From the NCBI GenBank assembly GCA_904501985.1, contig CAJGCT010000031.1, forward strand, positions 1 to 21,806: DNA of 21,806 bases, written 5' to 3'. Positions 13,953 through 21,806 of the stretch are shown piece by piece. This DNA comes from an uncultured Clostridia bacterium. Its GTDB lineage: Bacteria; Bacillota; Clostridia; Oscillospirales; CAG-272. The stretch's first letter is position 1; each line of letters begins with the position of its first letter. Made by a program: the position numbers and the translations under genes. Below the pieces are notes generated by a model. That model did no database searches, was not told the origin of the DNA, and saw nothing but the letters and a program-made list of their open reading frames with translations.

Positions 13953-15455
13953 ATGAATATAAAAAGAAAAATCACAGAACGAGCGATTCCCATAGTGCTT
14001 CTTGCATTTGTAGTTACTGCCGCAATTGCTTACGTACGCGGCGTATACGATTTCACATTCATAGACCGTCCGGCGGTGACGACGGGGGCAGAAGAAATTG
14101 CTGATACAGGGCTTTCCGATGATACTCTGCCGCCCGACGGCACAGCCAATACCGAAGCAATTCCGCCGCAGCGGACTGCCATTGAGGAGTTTCTCGCACC
14201 GCTCTATACCACAGAGGTACTGAGAGCCTCCGGATATGTTGTGACGGACACAGAATGGGCACCGGGATATGCTTTCGGACGCGCTGACATGAGTCTTGCC
14301 GATATAGAAGCCTTTTCCCTTGGCACACGTGTCACAGAAGTGCCGGAGCGTGTCCCCTACGGCAAATACAGCGGATATATCACGACTATGACGGAAGTGA
14401 CCGAGGACCGCCCTGCACTTGAAATATACATGGACTATATAATTGCCGACAGGGGGGAGAGTGTTGATTTACTGAACGCCGACGGAAGCTTACTCGCGGC
14501 AGATTTCGATATTGAGACCTACAAGCCGGCATATACAAGAGATTCCATGGACAGACCTCTGTTTATTGCCGAAACTCCCTCGCGCTACAATCCAAAAAAC
14601 ACCGTAACACAGTATTATTATCTTGAATCCGACGGCACACCGACAGTTAGCGACTACGATGACGCCGTGGACGGCAGAGGACTTTATATAAACTACCCTG
14701 CCGACTACGGAAAGGCTGCGGACAAGGATTACGCCCGGTATTATGACAAGGCAACAAAGCTCTACGCTTTTGCCAATGAAAACGGCTATCCTCGTACTGA
14801 TGTTAAATATCTGAAGGTGTTTAATTTCAGCGAGGGTCTGGCGGCGGTGGTAAACCAGGAAGGATTCATGTCCTTTGTAACAAAGAATTTTGCAGAGCGT
14901 ATATTCAGCGGCACTATGGTAAGCCACAGCCACTACAACAGCTCTGACAGGCGTGTTTACTACCAATATCTGCTCCCCGACACTTATGGTGCAGAGTCTC
15001 TCGGATTTTTCTACTTCGACCACGGAATTGTCCGCGTAAGACGGCAAATAATTGACGCTCCCCACTTCGATATGCACAAGTGGCGCGAGATAAATGCTGA
15101 TGAGGACGTGCTTCTGCGCTCCGACGGCACAGAATTTCCCATCCCCTCCGATTATACCGTGAAAGCTTATTCAAACGGCATGATTCTCCTTGAAAAGGAC
15201 GGACTTTACGGCTTTATGGACCATACCGGCAGGTGGGTAATACAGCCCGAATACACCACCGCTGAGCCATTTTGTGAGGGACTTGCCGTCATCGGCAAGG
15301 ACGGCAAAATGGGAATGATAAACACAAGCGGTGAGTTTACAATCCCCATGATATTCGACTACCTAAGCTCAGCTTCGGGCGGTATCGTCACAGCTTATGA
15401 GGAAAATCACGGCTGGGTACTGCTTAACAAAGTAGTGTGGACAGGAAACAAATAA
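13953..15455 (+). CDS. Membrane-anchored WG-repeat protein
   Basis: A 500-aa protein with a basic N-terminus and one hydrophobic segment (about 12-29), followed by an acidic, Thr-rich extracytoplasmic linker. The C-terminal third carries WG-type repeats: FSEGLAAVVNQEGFMSF, then DGLYGFMDHTGRWVIQPEY, FCEGLAVIGKDGKMGMINTSG and a degenerate last unit ending GWVLLNK. The repeats match the KWG/WG Leptospira-type family, which has no defined biochemical activity. AAAGGA lies 8 nt before the ATG. It is placed between rlmH and mnmG, where mnmE often sits in Firmicutes; that position does not imply a related role. Confidence 0.85.
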   Translation: MNIKRKITERAIPIVLLAFVVTAAIAYVRGVYDFTFIDRPAVTTGAEEIADTGLSDDTLPPDGTANTEAIPPQRTAIEEFLAPLYTTEVLRASGYVVTDTEWAPGYAFGRADMSLADIEAFSLGTRVTEVPERVPYGKYSGYITTMTEVTEDRPALEIYMDYIIADRGESVDLLNADGSLLAADFDIETYKPAYTRDSMDRPLFIAETPSRYNPKNTVTQYYYLESDGTPTVSDYDDAVDGRGLYINYPADYGKAADKDYARYYDKATKLYAFANENGYPRTDVKYLKVFNFSEGLAAVVNQEGFMSFVTKNFAERIFSGTMVSHSHYNSSDRRVYYQYLLPDTYGAESLGFFYFDHGIVRVRRQIIDAPHFDMHKWREINADEDVLLRSDGTEFPIPSDYTVKAYSNGMILLEKDGLYGFMDHTGRWVIQPEYTTAEPFCEGLAVIGKDGKMGMINTSGEFTIPMIFDYLSSASGGIVTAYEENHGWVLLNKVVWTGNK

Positions 15456-15492
15456 CATTTATTTCTATTTTTAGCAATCAAAGGAAACTATT

Positions 15493-17424
15493 ATGTCAAA
15501 CATCCCCGAATACTATGCAGGCAGTGCTGACGTATGCGTTATCGGCGCAGGTCACGCAGGAGTTGAAGCCGCCCTTGCCGCCGCAAGGCTGGGATTCTCC
15601 ACAGTGCTGTTTACAATCAATCTTGATGCTATCGCCAATATGCCCTGCAACCCCTCTATCGGCGGAACAGGCAAGGGGCATCTCGTTTACGAGATAGACG
15701 CCCTTGGCGGAGAAATGGCGAGAGCCGCGGACAAGGTAATGCTTCAAAGCCGCATACTCAATCTGGGAAAAGGAGCGGCTGTACATTCCAAACGAATCCA
15801 GGCAGACCGCGCCAAATATAAGGAAATAATGAAGCAGACTATTGAGAACACCAAGAATCTGCGTCTTATACAGGCTGAAATAACCGATATACGTACAACT
15901 ACCGAGGACGGAGTCAAAAAAATCGCTTCCGTTGTTACAAATCTTGGCGCAAGATGGGACTGCAAGGCGGCAATCATCTGCTCCGGCACTTATCTTCGCG
16001 GAAAAATAATTGTGGGTGAGGCTATGTACGCTTCCGGCCCTGACGGTATGCTTCCGGCAAATGAGCTTACCGCAAATCTTGAGCGCGAGGGTATCACCAT
16101 GATGCGCTTCAAGACCGGAACACCTGCACGTGTGCACAGAGACTCCATCGACTATTCAAAGCTTGAAGTTCAGCCCGGTGACGATTATGTAGACCCATTT
16201 TCCGTGGACTCCGACCGCGAGGCATTAAATCAGATGGAGCAGATACCCTGCCATATCGTTTACACCAACCAGAATACCCACGATATAATAAGAAACAATA
16301 TGTCGCGCTCTCCCCTTTATTCGGGAGTTATAGAGGGTGTTGGCCCAAGATACTGCCCAAGCATCGAGGATAAGGTGATGCGCTTTGCTGACAAGGAGCG
16401 TCATCAGCTCTTTGTTGAGCCAATGGGACGTGATACCAAGGAAATGTATATTCAAGGCTTCTCCTCCTCGCTTCCCGAGGAAGTGCAAATCGAGATGCTC
16501 CATTCGCTTCCCGGCTTTGAAAATGCCGAGGTTATGCGCACCGCATACGCTATAGAGTACGACTGCATCGACCCCACCCAGCTTTATGCTACCCTTGAAT
16601 TCAAGAACATCTCAGGGCTTTACGGCGCAGGACAGTTCAATGGCACATCCGGCTATGAAGAAGCCGCCGCACAGGGACTTGTTGCAGGAATCAACGCCTG
16701 CCTGAAAATAAAGGGCGACGAGCCTATGATACTAACAAGACAAAGCTCCTATATCGGCACACTTATTGATGACCTTGTGACCAAGGGCACAAAAGAACCC
16801 TACAGAATTATGACCTCACGTTCCGAATTCCGTCTTCTTTTAAGGCAGGATAACGCCGCAGAACGGCTTACTCCCATAGGTAGGCGTGTGGGTCTTATAT
16901 CAGACGAGAGATTTGCGGCATTTGAAGCCGAAACAGAAGCGGTAAAGGCGGAGATAAAACGCCTTGAATCTGTGTCTGTCCCACCAAGCGAGAAGCTTAC
17001 CGCTCTCCTTTCGGAGAACGGCGCAACCGCCGTTTCAACAGGTATCAAATTAGCCGACCTGCTTCGCCGCCCTGAGCTTACTTATGAAAAGCTGGCGGCG
17101 GTGGATACCGACCGCCCCGAATTGCCTGTGCGTGTGCGTATTCAGGCGGAAACCGCCATAAAATATGCCGGTTATATCAAGCGTCAGCTTGCCGAGGTAG
17201 CACGTACACAGAAGCTTGAAGAAAAGCGGCTTCCCACGCCCTTTGATTACAATGAAATCAGCGGCATACGTTTGGAGGCGCGGCAGAAGCTCAACAAATT
17301 CCAGCCGGCAAACATAGGTCAGGCATCAAGAATCAGCGGAATATCCCCTGCGGATATATCGGTACTGCTTATCTATTTCTCACAGCAAAAAAGAGAAAGG
17401 ACGGATGAAAATGACCGTTCATAA
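15493..17424 (+). CDS. mnmG: tRNA uridine-5-carboxymethylaminomethyl modification enzyme MnmG
   Basis: FAD enzyme that acts with MnmE on wobble uridine 34 of certain tRNAs. The 643 aa are slightly longer than the usual ~630. Seen: FAD fold VIGAGHAGVEAALAAARLG (17-35), CNPSIGGTGKGHLVYEIDALGGEM (52-75, given by key residues C52, K61, E67), and KTGTPAR (207-213); the C-terminal MnmE- and tRNA-interacting domain is present (NIGQASRISGISPADISVLLIY). The segment reads GTGKGHLVYE where many MnmG have GxAKGHLVRE. AAGGA lies 7 nt before the ATG. mnmE is not in the window. The 3' end overlaps rsmG by 14 nt. Confidence 0.97.
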   Translation: MSNIPEYYAGSADVCVIGAGHAGVEAALAAARLGFSTVLFTINLDAIANMPCNPSIGGTGKGHLVYEIDALGGEMARAADKVMLQSRILNLGKGAAVHSKRIQADRAKYKEIMKQTIENTKNLRLIQAEITDIRTTTEDGVKKIASVVTNLGARWDCKAAIICSGTYLRGKIIVGEAMYASGPDGMLPANELTANLEREGITMMRFKTGTPARVHRDSIDYSKLEVQPGDDYVDPFSVDSDREALNQMEQIPCHIVYTNQNTHDIIRNNMSRSPLYSGVIEGVGPRYCPSIEDKVMRFADKERHQLFVEPMGRDTKEMYIQGFSSSLPEEVQIEMLHSLPGFENAEVMRTAYAIEYDCIDPTQLYATLEFKNISGLYGAGQFNGTSGYEEAAAQGLVAGINACLKIKGDEPMILTRQSSYIGTLIDDLVTKGTKEPYRIMTSRSEFRLLLRQDNAAERLTPIGRRVGLISDERFAAFEAETEAVKAEIKRLESVSVPPSEKLTALLSENGATAVSTGIKLADLLRRPELTYEKLAAVDTDRPELPVRVRIQAETAIKYAGYIKRQLAEVARTQKLEEKRLPTPFDYNEISGIRLEARQKLNKFQPANIGQASRISGISPADISVLLIYFSQQKRERTDENDRS

Positions 17425-18151
17425 CGACATTTTTCGCGAAAAGCTCACTCTCGCTCTAGAAAAAAACGGACTTTCGGAATTTGCAACCGAGAATATCACC
17501 GAAAGTCTAAGGGCGCTTACCGAGCGTATGCTGAGCGTGAACGAATACATGAATCTTACCGCTATTACCGAGCTTGACGGCGTTATTTTGAAACACTATG
17601 TTGATTCTCTCATGGCGGCTAAGTATATACCCGAAGGTGCATCGGTTATTGACGTTGGGTGCGGCGCGGGATTTCCTTCCCTCCCCCTTGCCATTGCAAG
17701 ACCCGACCTCAAGATAACCGCACTTGACAGCACCGCAAAGCGCATAAATTATATAAAAGAAACAGCGGAAATGTTGAATACCCCGAATATTTCCTGTATT
17801 GCCGCACGCGCCGAGGAGCTTGGCAATAATACGGACTTCCGCGAAAGCTTCGATGTTTCCTGCGCACGTGCGGTGGCAAGACTTAATGTGCTGTGCGAGC
17901 TGTGCCTGCCGTTTGTGAAGCAAGGCGGCAAATTTATCGCCATGAAGGCAAATTTTGAGGAGGAGCTTGACGAAGCGGCAAACGCCGTCAGGAAGCTTGG
18001 CGGCAAGCAGGTGAGTGCCGACAAGTTTTCGCTTACACCTATTAACGGCGATGCGGATGAGCCGCGTGCTGTGATAGTTATTGAAAAAATTTCCGAAACT
18101 CCAAAAAATTATCCGCGAAACAACTCACAAATCAAGAAAAAACCTCTGTAA
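17411..18151 (+). CDS. rsmG: 16S rRNA (guanine527-N7)-methyltransferase RsmG
   Basis: SAM-dependent methyltransferase for G527 of 16S rRNA. Seen: MNLTAITE, the SAM-binding VIDVGCGAGFPSLPLAIARP motif, the ALDSTAKRINYIKE helix, CARAVARL, and the usual C-terminus NYPR...KKKPL. The ATG at 17411 (246 aa) is preferred because AAGGA (17397-17401) is 9 nt away; the in-frame ATG at 17405 is only 3 nt from it and would add two residues. It overlaps mnmG, as is common for this pair. It is the last gene of the long run and is followed by a strong terminator. Confidence 0.96.
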   Translation: MTVHNDIFREKLTLALEKNGLSEFATENITESLRALTERMLSVNEYMNLTAITELDGVILKHYVDSLMAAKYIPEGASVIDVGCGAGFPSLPLAIARPDLKITALDSTAKRINYIKETAEMLNTPNISCIAARAEELGNNTDFRESFDVSCARAVARLNVLCELCLPFVKQGGKFIAMKANFEEELDEAANAVRKLGGKQVSADKFSLTPINGDADEPRAVIVIEKISETPKNYPRNNSQIKKKPL

Positions 18152-18185
18152 CCCCCGATTTTCGCCTTTTATTTCAAATTATACG

Positions 18186-18223
18186 ACAGCCTTTCGATTA
18201 TATCGACAGGCTGTTTTATTTTT
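18186..18223 (+). terminator. Rho-independent terminator after rsmG
   Basis: ACAGCCT (18186-18192) pairs with AGGCTGT (18208-18214). After one mismatch the stem continues with TCGAT/ATCGA closing a 3-nt loop. TTTTATTTTT follows. It separates the modification genes from the noc-parAB cluster. Confidence 0.9.
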
Positions 18224-18245
18224 CACGGTACATATTTCGCCAAAA

Positions 18246-18274
18246 TTTACTGTCGCTTTGTGTTATGATATAAG
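18246..18274 (+). promoter_or_regulatory. Candidate noc promoter
   Basis: TTTACT (18246-18251), 17-nt spacer, TATAAG (18269-18274) with an extended -10 TGA. The start codon is about 42 nt downstream. Both hexamers are imperfect. Confidence 0.5.
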
Positions 18275-18316
18275 AGCAATAAAAAAAGGACTTCTTATAA
18301 GAAAGGAACACAAAAA

Positions 18317-19273
18317 ATGACAACCATACAGGAAATATTCAAAAAAGCCGAGCAGATTCAGATTGATGCGGAAAAAGCACGGCTGCGCCGCGCCGCAAAG
18401 GAGCTTGAACGCCGCCAAAAAGCCTTTGATGAGGCAGAAGAATTCGGCAGAATACATATGATCGCCGTGGATCACATTTTCCCCAACCCCAATCAACCAA
18501 GACGGAATTTTGAGGACGATTCAATTATACGTCTTGCCGACAGCATCCGCCGTTTTGGTATACTCCAGCCCATGACAGTCCGCCGCATAGAGGGGAGCGG
18601 CATCACAGATGCACTTTTTGAAATAGTAGCAGGCGAGAGAAGATTCCGTGCCGCAAAGCTTCTGGGCGTTGGTGCAGTTCCCTGCATAATAATCAGCGTT
18701 GATGACAGACGTTCCGCGGAGCTGGCGGTAATTGAAAATATTCAGCGTGAGGACTTAAATATATTCGAACAGGCAAGTGCCATTGCCTCACTTATAGATA
18801 TGTACTGCTTGACCCAGGAGGACGCGGCAAAGCAGCTCTCCGTAAGCCAATCCTACGTAGCCAACAAGCTTCGCATCCTGCGTCTGACGCTTCCGGAGCG
18901 CGAAAAGATACTGTCCTACGGTCTCACCGAGCGTCATGCACGCGCTTTACTCAAAATCCCATCCGCCGCCGAGCGGCTTATGATTATTGAGCGCATAAAC
19001 AAGCACAGTCTCAATGTAGCGGCGACCGAAGCTCTTGTGGAGCGGCACATTGCCGAAAGCTCCTCGGAAAAACGCAGAAATTTGCCTAAAAAAATGGTGT
19101 TAAAGGATATCCGCGTGTTTTACAACTCCATAGACCACGCAATTTCCGTAGTTAAGCAGGCAGGAATCAACATTACATCCGACCGAGTGGAGGCAGATGA
19201 TTTCGTGGAGCTGACAATCAGAATCCCAAAGGAGAAAAATGTTTCATGTGAAACATTTGCCGCCGCAGAGTAA
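18317..19273 (+). CDS. noc: Nucleoid occlusion protein Noc (ParB family)
   Basis: A 318-aa ParB-family CTPase that prevents division over the nucleoid. Seen: an amphipathic, highly charged N-terminal helix (1-43; I4, I7, F8, A11, I14 on one face); ParB N-domain with NPNQPRR (57-63), CTP motifs GERRFRAAK (106-114) and ENIQREDLN (140-148); then an HTH. At positions equivalent to Caulobacter ParB 173/179/184/201 it has Q178, K184, R189 and R206; as I recall, ParB has R/T/A/G and Noc has Q/K/K/R, so the Noc-type set is nearly complete. Gene order rsmG-noc-parA-parB agrees. AAAGGA is 9 nt before the ATG. Residues 308-313 are encoded by a parS site. Confidence 0.88.
   Translation: MTTIQEIFKKAEQIQIDAEKARLRRAAKELERRQKAFDEAEEFGRIHMIAVDHIFPNPNQPRRNFEDDSIIRLADSIRRFGILQPMTVRRIEGSGITDALFEIVAGERRFRAAKLLGVGAVPCIIISVDDRRSAELAVIENIQREDLNIFEQASAIASLIDMYCLTQEDAAKQLSVSQSYVANKLRILRLTLPEREKILSYGLTERHARALLKIPSAAERLMIIERINKHSLNVAATEALVERHIAESSSEKRRNLPKKMVLKDIRVFYNSIDHAISVVKQAGINITSDRVEADDFVELTIRIPKEKNVSCETFAAAE
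19240..19255. promoter_or_regulatory. parS: parS site 1 (inside noc)
   Basis: TGTTTCATGTGAAACA matches the parS consensus TGTTNCACGTGAAACA except for T at position 8. It lies in the last 12 codons of noc and is the presumed ParB loading site. Confidence 0.9.
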
Positions 19274-19275
19274 AA

Positions 19276-19291
19276 TGTTTCATGTGAAACA
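19276..19291. promoter_or_regulatory. parS: parS site 2 (noc-parA gap)
   Basis: Identical to site 1 and exactly 36 bp further on. The identity extends to 23 bp in total (19236-19258 and 19272-19294). It begins 3 nt after the noc stop and lies about 50 nt upstream of the parA promoter. Confidence 0.9.
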
Positions 19292-19343
19292 TTTTTCGAC
19301 CGAAAGGAATTTTCTTCGCACGTAAGTTATTTACAAAATACCA

Positions 19344-19372
19344 TTGACTTTTTCTCCGTTTATTGATATAAT
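19344..19372 (+). promoter_or_regulatory. Promoter of parA-parB(-serS)
   Basis: TTGACT (19344-19349), 17-nt spacer, TATAAT (19367-19372) with an extended -10 TGA. It lies 36 nt upstream of the parA start. Confidence 0.85.
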
Positions 19373-19408
19373 AATATGTATAGAATTTCAGAATTTCGGA
19401 GGGCGGCA

Positions 19409-20173
19409 ATGGCCTATACCATATCACTCGCAAATCAAAAAGGCGGTGTGGGAAAAACCACATCTGCCGTCAACTGTGCCGCCGCAGTGGGTGCACTTGG
19501 AAAGCGTGTTCTGTTGGTGGATCTTGATCCCCAGGGAAATGCCACAAGCGGTGTTGGGGTACAGCGAAAAAAGGTGAAGATATCCTCCTACGATTTGATG
19601 ATAGGCAGGGCTAAAGCCTCAGAAGCCGTTATCGACACCGGCTTTAAGAATCTGTTTGTTATTCCGTCGCAAATATCCCTTGCAGGCGCTGAGTTTGAGC
19701 TTATCGACGAGGACGGGCGTGAATTGCTTCTTAAAAACGCACTGTCTGATGTAGCCGATGATTTTGACTACATCTTCATAGACTGTCCGCCCTCTCTCGG
19801 TATACTCTCAATCAATGCCCTTGCGGCATCAAACGGAGTCATTATCCCCATGCAGTGTGAATTTTATTCCCTTGAGGGACTGTCTCAGCTTATGCTTTCA
19901 ATAAAGCAGGTGAAAAAGCTTTACAATCCGTCCCTTGAGATTACGGGGATACTTATCACAATGTTTAACGGCAGACTGAATCTCTCTCTGCAGGTGCTTG
20001 ATGAGCTGAAAAAATACTACGCGGACAAGCTTTTCAAAACCGGAGTTGTTCGCAACGTAAAGCTTTCCGAAGCACCCAGCTACGGTGAGCCTATTATCTA
20101 TTATGATAAGCACAGCAAGGGTGCACAGGCGTATATTGATATCGCAGACGAGATAATCGACCGCACATTCTGA
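19409..20173 (+). CDS. parA: Chromosome partitioning ATPase ParA (Soj)
   Basis: A 254-aa Soj-type ParA without an N-terminal HTH. It binds nucleoid DNA as an ATP dimer and is released by ParB-stimulated hydrolysis; in Bacillus it also regulates DnaA. Seen: deviant Walker A KGGVGKTT (11-18), A' motif DLDPQGNAT (38-46), Walker B YIFIDCPPSLG (121-131). The ATG at 19409 follows GGAGGG by 5-6 nt and gives the standard MAYTISLANQKGG start; an in-frame ATG at 19376 lies just past the promoter -10 and is rejected. parB follows after 30 nt. Confidence 0.97.
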   Translation: MAYTISLANQKGGVGKTTSAVNCAAAVGALGKRVLLVDLDPQGNATSGVGVQRKKVKISSYDLMIGRAKASEAVIDTGFKNLFVIPSQISLAGAEFELIDEDGRELLLKNALSDVADDFDYIFIDCPPSLGILSINALAASNGVIIPMQCEFYSLEGLSQLMLSIKQVKKLYNPSLEITGILITMFNGRLNLSLQVLDELKKYYADKLFKTGVVRNVKLSEAPSYGEPIIYYDKHSKGAQAYIDIADEIIDRTF

Positions 20174-20203
20174 CAATAATTTTTTACATATGGAAGTGAA
20201 CTG

Positions 20204-21091
20204 ATGGCAGCAAAGAAAAAAGGACTCGGCCGCGGCATGGATGCCATATTCCTCGACAACTCCATGGACGACGCCGAAAAGAGCAGTACACTGCGGCTTT
20301 CACAGATAGAGCCGCGACGTGATCAGCCTCGCAAGGTGTTTGACACCGAGGCACTTTCACAGCTTGCTGATTCTATAGCGGTAAACGGACTTATTCAGCC
20401 TATTATCGTAAGAGAGCAGGAAGGCAGTGATTTTTACCAGATAATCGCCGGAGAGCGCAGATGGCGCGCCTCAAAAATGGCAGGACTTTCAGAAGTGCCT
20501 GTTGTTATCCTTGATGTGGATGACAAAAAGGCGGCTGAATATGCTCTTATTGAAAATATTCAGCGCGAGGACCTGAATCCCATTGAAGAAGCTCGCGGCT
20601 TCAAGTCTCTTATTGAGGACTATTCGCTGACTCAGGAGCAGGCGGCAAAACAGGTGGGACGAAGCCGTTCCGCTGTGACTAACTCTCTCCGCCTTTTAGA
20701 GCTTCCTGAGGACGTGTTGGAGCTTGTGTCAAACAAGACTCTTTCCGCAGGTCACGCACGCACGCTTCTCGGTCTTAACGACCGCGCGCGTATATCCGAA
20801 GTGGCAGACACTGTAGTTTCGCGCGAGCTGTCGGTTCGTGCTACAGAGGACCTTGTGAAAAAGCTTAACTCCGCGCCCGATGAACCGGATGAAACCGAGG
20901 ATAACGAGATAGAGCGTGAGTATTACGCTTCTCTTGAAAAGAAAATAAGTGTTGCCTTGGGGCACCGTGTTAAAATTTCCCATTCAAACCAGAAAAAGTC
21001 AATAACCGTTTCCTGCAAAAGCTCGGACGAGCTTGAAGAGCTTATAAAAAGACTTCTCGGAAACGAAAACGCTGAAAATTTATTTGTATAA
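20204..21091 (+). CDS. parB: Chromosome partitioning protein ParB (Spo0J)
   Basis: A 295-aa CTP-dependent DNA clamp that loads at parS and recruits SMC. Seen: N-terminal ParA-activating motif KKKGLGRGMDAIF (4-16); CTP motifs GERRWRAS (83-90) and ENIQREDLN (117-125); HTH RSRSAVTNSLRLL (153-165); and an acidic linker (PDEPDETEDNEIE) before the C-terminal dimerisation domain. Specificity positions carry R155, S161, E166 and G183; R and G are ParB-type. The two parS copies upstream are its expected targets. A GGAAGTGA ribosome binding site precedes the ATG. serS follows after 21 nt with no terminator. Confidence 0.97.
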   Translation: MAAKKKGLGRGMDAIFLDNSMDDAEKSSTLRLSQIEPRRDQPRKVFDTEALSQLADSIAVNGLIQPIIVREQEGSDFYQIIAGERRWRASKMAGLSEVPVVILDVDDKKAAEYALIENIQREDLNPIEEARGFKSLIEDYSLTQEQAAKQVGRSRSAVTNSLRLLELPEDVLELVSNKTLSAGHARTLLGLNDRARISEVADTVVSRELSVRATEDLVKKLNSAPDEPDETEDNEIEREYYASLEKKISVALGHRVKISHSNQKKSITVSCKSSDELEELIKRLLGNENAENLFV

Positions 21092-21112
21092 CTTATATAA
21101 GGAGACACAAAA

Positions 21113-21806
21113 ATGCTTGACATCAAATATATCAAAGAAAATACCGACGAGTGCATACAGAGACTTGCCAACAAGGGTAAGGATGCGAAGGATGAAATCG
21201 CCCGCATTCTTGAGCTTGACACCCAGCGCCGCGCTATGATATCCGAAAACGAAGCTCTTAAAGCAGAGCAGAACAAGGTTTCAAAGTCCATTCCCCAGCT
21301 CAAAAAGGAGGGCAAGGACGTAGCTCCTATCTTTGCGCAGATGAAGGAGCTTTCCGAAACCATCAAGAATAACGACGAAAAGCTTAAGGGTGTTGAAATT
21401 GAGTACACCAACCTCATGCTCAGCCTTCCCAATCTCCCCGACATGGACTTAAAGCCCGGCGGAAAGGAAAACAACGAGCCTGTCCGTTATTTCGGTGAGC
21501 CTCACAAGTTTGATTTTGAGCCTAAGAATCACGTTGATATCTGTACCGATCTCGGTCTTATCGACTACAAGCGCGGAACAAAGCTGTCCGGAAACGGCTT
21601 CTGGATATACCGCGGCATGGGCGCACGTCTTGAGTGGGCACTTCTCAACTACTTTGTTGATACCCACATCGGCGACGGCTACGAGCTTGTTCTCGTTCCC
21701 CATATGCTTGGCTACGAGTGCGGTCTTACCGCGGGACAGTTCCCCAAGTTTGCCGACGACGTTTATTGGCTTGAAACGGCAGAGGACGAGCGCAGACGCT
21801 TTATGC
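21113..21806 (+). CDS. serS: Seryl-tRNA synthetase, N-terminal part (runs off the window)
   Basis: The first 231 codons of serS; the frame is open to the window edge. Class II synthetase that charges tRNA-Ser. Seen: an N-terminal long-arm coiled coil rich in Lys and Glu (about 1-105), the SLPNLPD junction, and the first catalytic-domain segment YRGMGARLEWALLNYF with LTAGQFPKFADDVYWLE. Motifs 2 and 3 lie outside the window. AAGGAG (21099-21104) is 8 nt before the ATG. The gap after parB is 21 nt, so it appears to be transcribed with parAB and has no T-box leader. Confidence 0.96.
   Translation, partial: MLDIKYIKENTDECIQRLANKGKDAKDEIARILELDTQRRAMISENEALKAEQNKVSKSIPQLKKEGKDVAPIFAQMKELSETIKNNDEKLKGVEIEYTNLMLSLPNLPDMDLKPGGKENNEPVRYFGEPHKFDFEPKNHVDICTDLGLIDYKRGTKLSGNGFWIYRGMGARLEWALLNYFVDTHIGDGYELVLVPHMLGYECGLTAGQFPKFADDVYWLETAEDERRRFM

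Overview
The window looks like an ordinary stretch of chromosome, probably near the replication origin, from an anaerobic clostridial Firmicute. The Oscillospiraceae/Ruminococcaceae are a reasonable guess; the genus cannot be read from the sequence. Pointers are SpoIIE (endospore lineage), an NfnAB-type flavin-based transhydrogenase (anaerobe), a rsmG-noc-parA-parB cluster with parS sites (origin-proximal in Firmicutes), AAGGAG-type ribosome binding sites and near-consensus sigma-A promoters. There are no mobile elements, CRISPR arrays, tRNAs or rRNAs.

Layout. 24-3225 (minus): spoIIE, then nth, which has its own near-perfect promoter; the nth stop codon lies in the loop of its terminator. 3226-3512: divergent promoter region. 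3513-5783 (plus): nfnA-nfnB, closed by a terminator. 5784-6088: a non-coding stretch with an AT-rich dyad, a strong promoter and a GC-rich leader. 6089-7375 (plus): a MinD-like ATPase and a methylglyoxal-synthase-fold protein that has lost key catalytic residues, ending in a terminator that faces the convergent ygjV-like membrane gene (7453-8004, minus). 8230-18151 (plus): a closely spaced run with no terminator seen inside it: glyA, cinA, a galactokinase-family GHMP kinase, a small three-helix membrane protein, walJ/yycJ, rlmH, a membrane-anchored WG-repeat protein, mnmG and rsmG. A terminator follows rsmG. 18317-21806 (plus): noc, two parS sites, parA, parB and the start of serS, which runs off the window.

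How the genes fit together. noc, parA, parB and the two parS copies form the chromosome segregation and nucleoid-occlusion module. The HTH residues that separate Noc from ParB binding specificity, as I recall them, split the two ParB-family proteins into one Noc and one ParB. mnmG, rsmG and rlmH modify tRNA and rRNA. NfnAB couples NADH, NADPH and ferredoxin pools. The MinD-like/MGS-like pair fits the clostridial habit of placing mgsA beside min genes, but no MinC or MinE is present here.

I do not see a clear undescribed system. The observations most worth a second look are the catalytically degenerate MGS-like protein beside a MinD-like ATPase, that ATPase's odd start region (a good ribosome binding site in front of an ACG codon), and the tandem parS pair, one copy of which lies inside the noc coding sequence.
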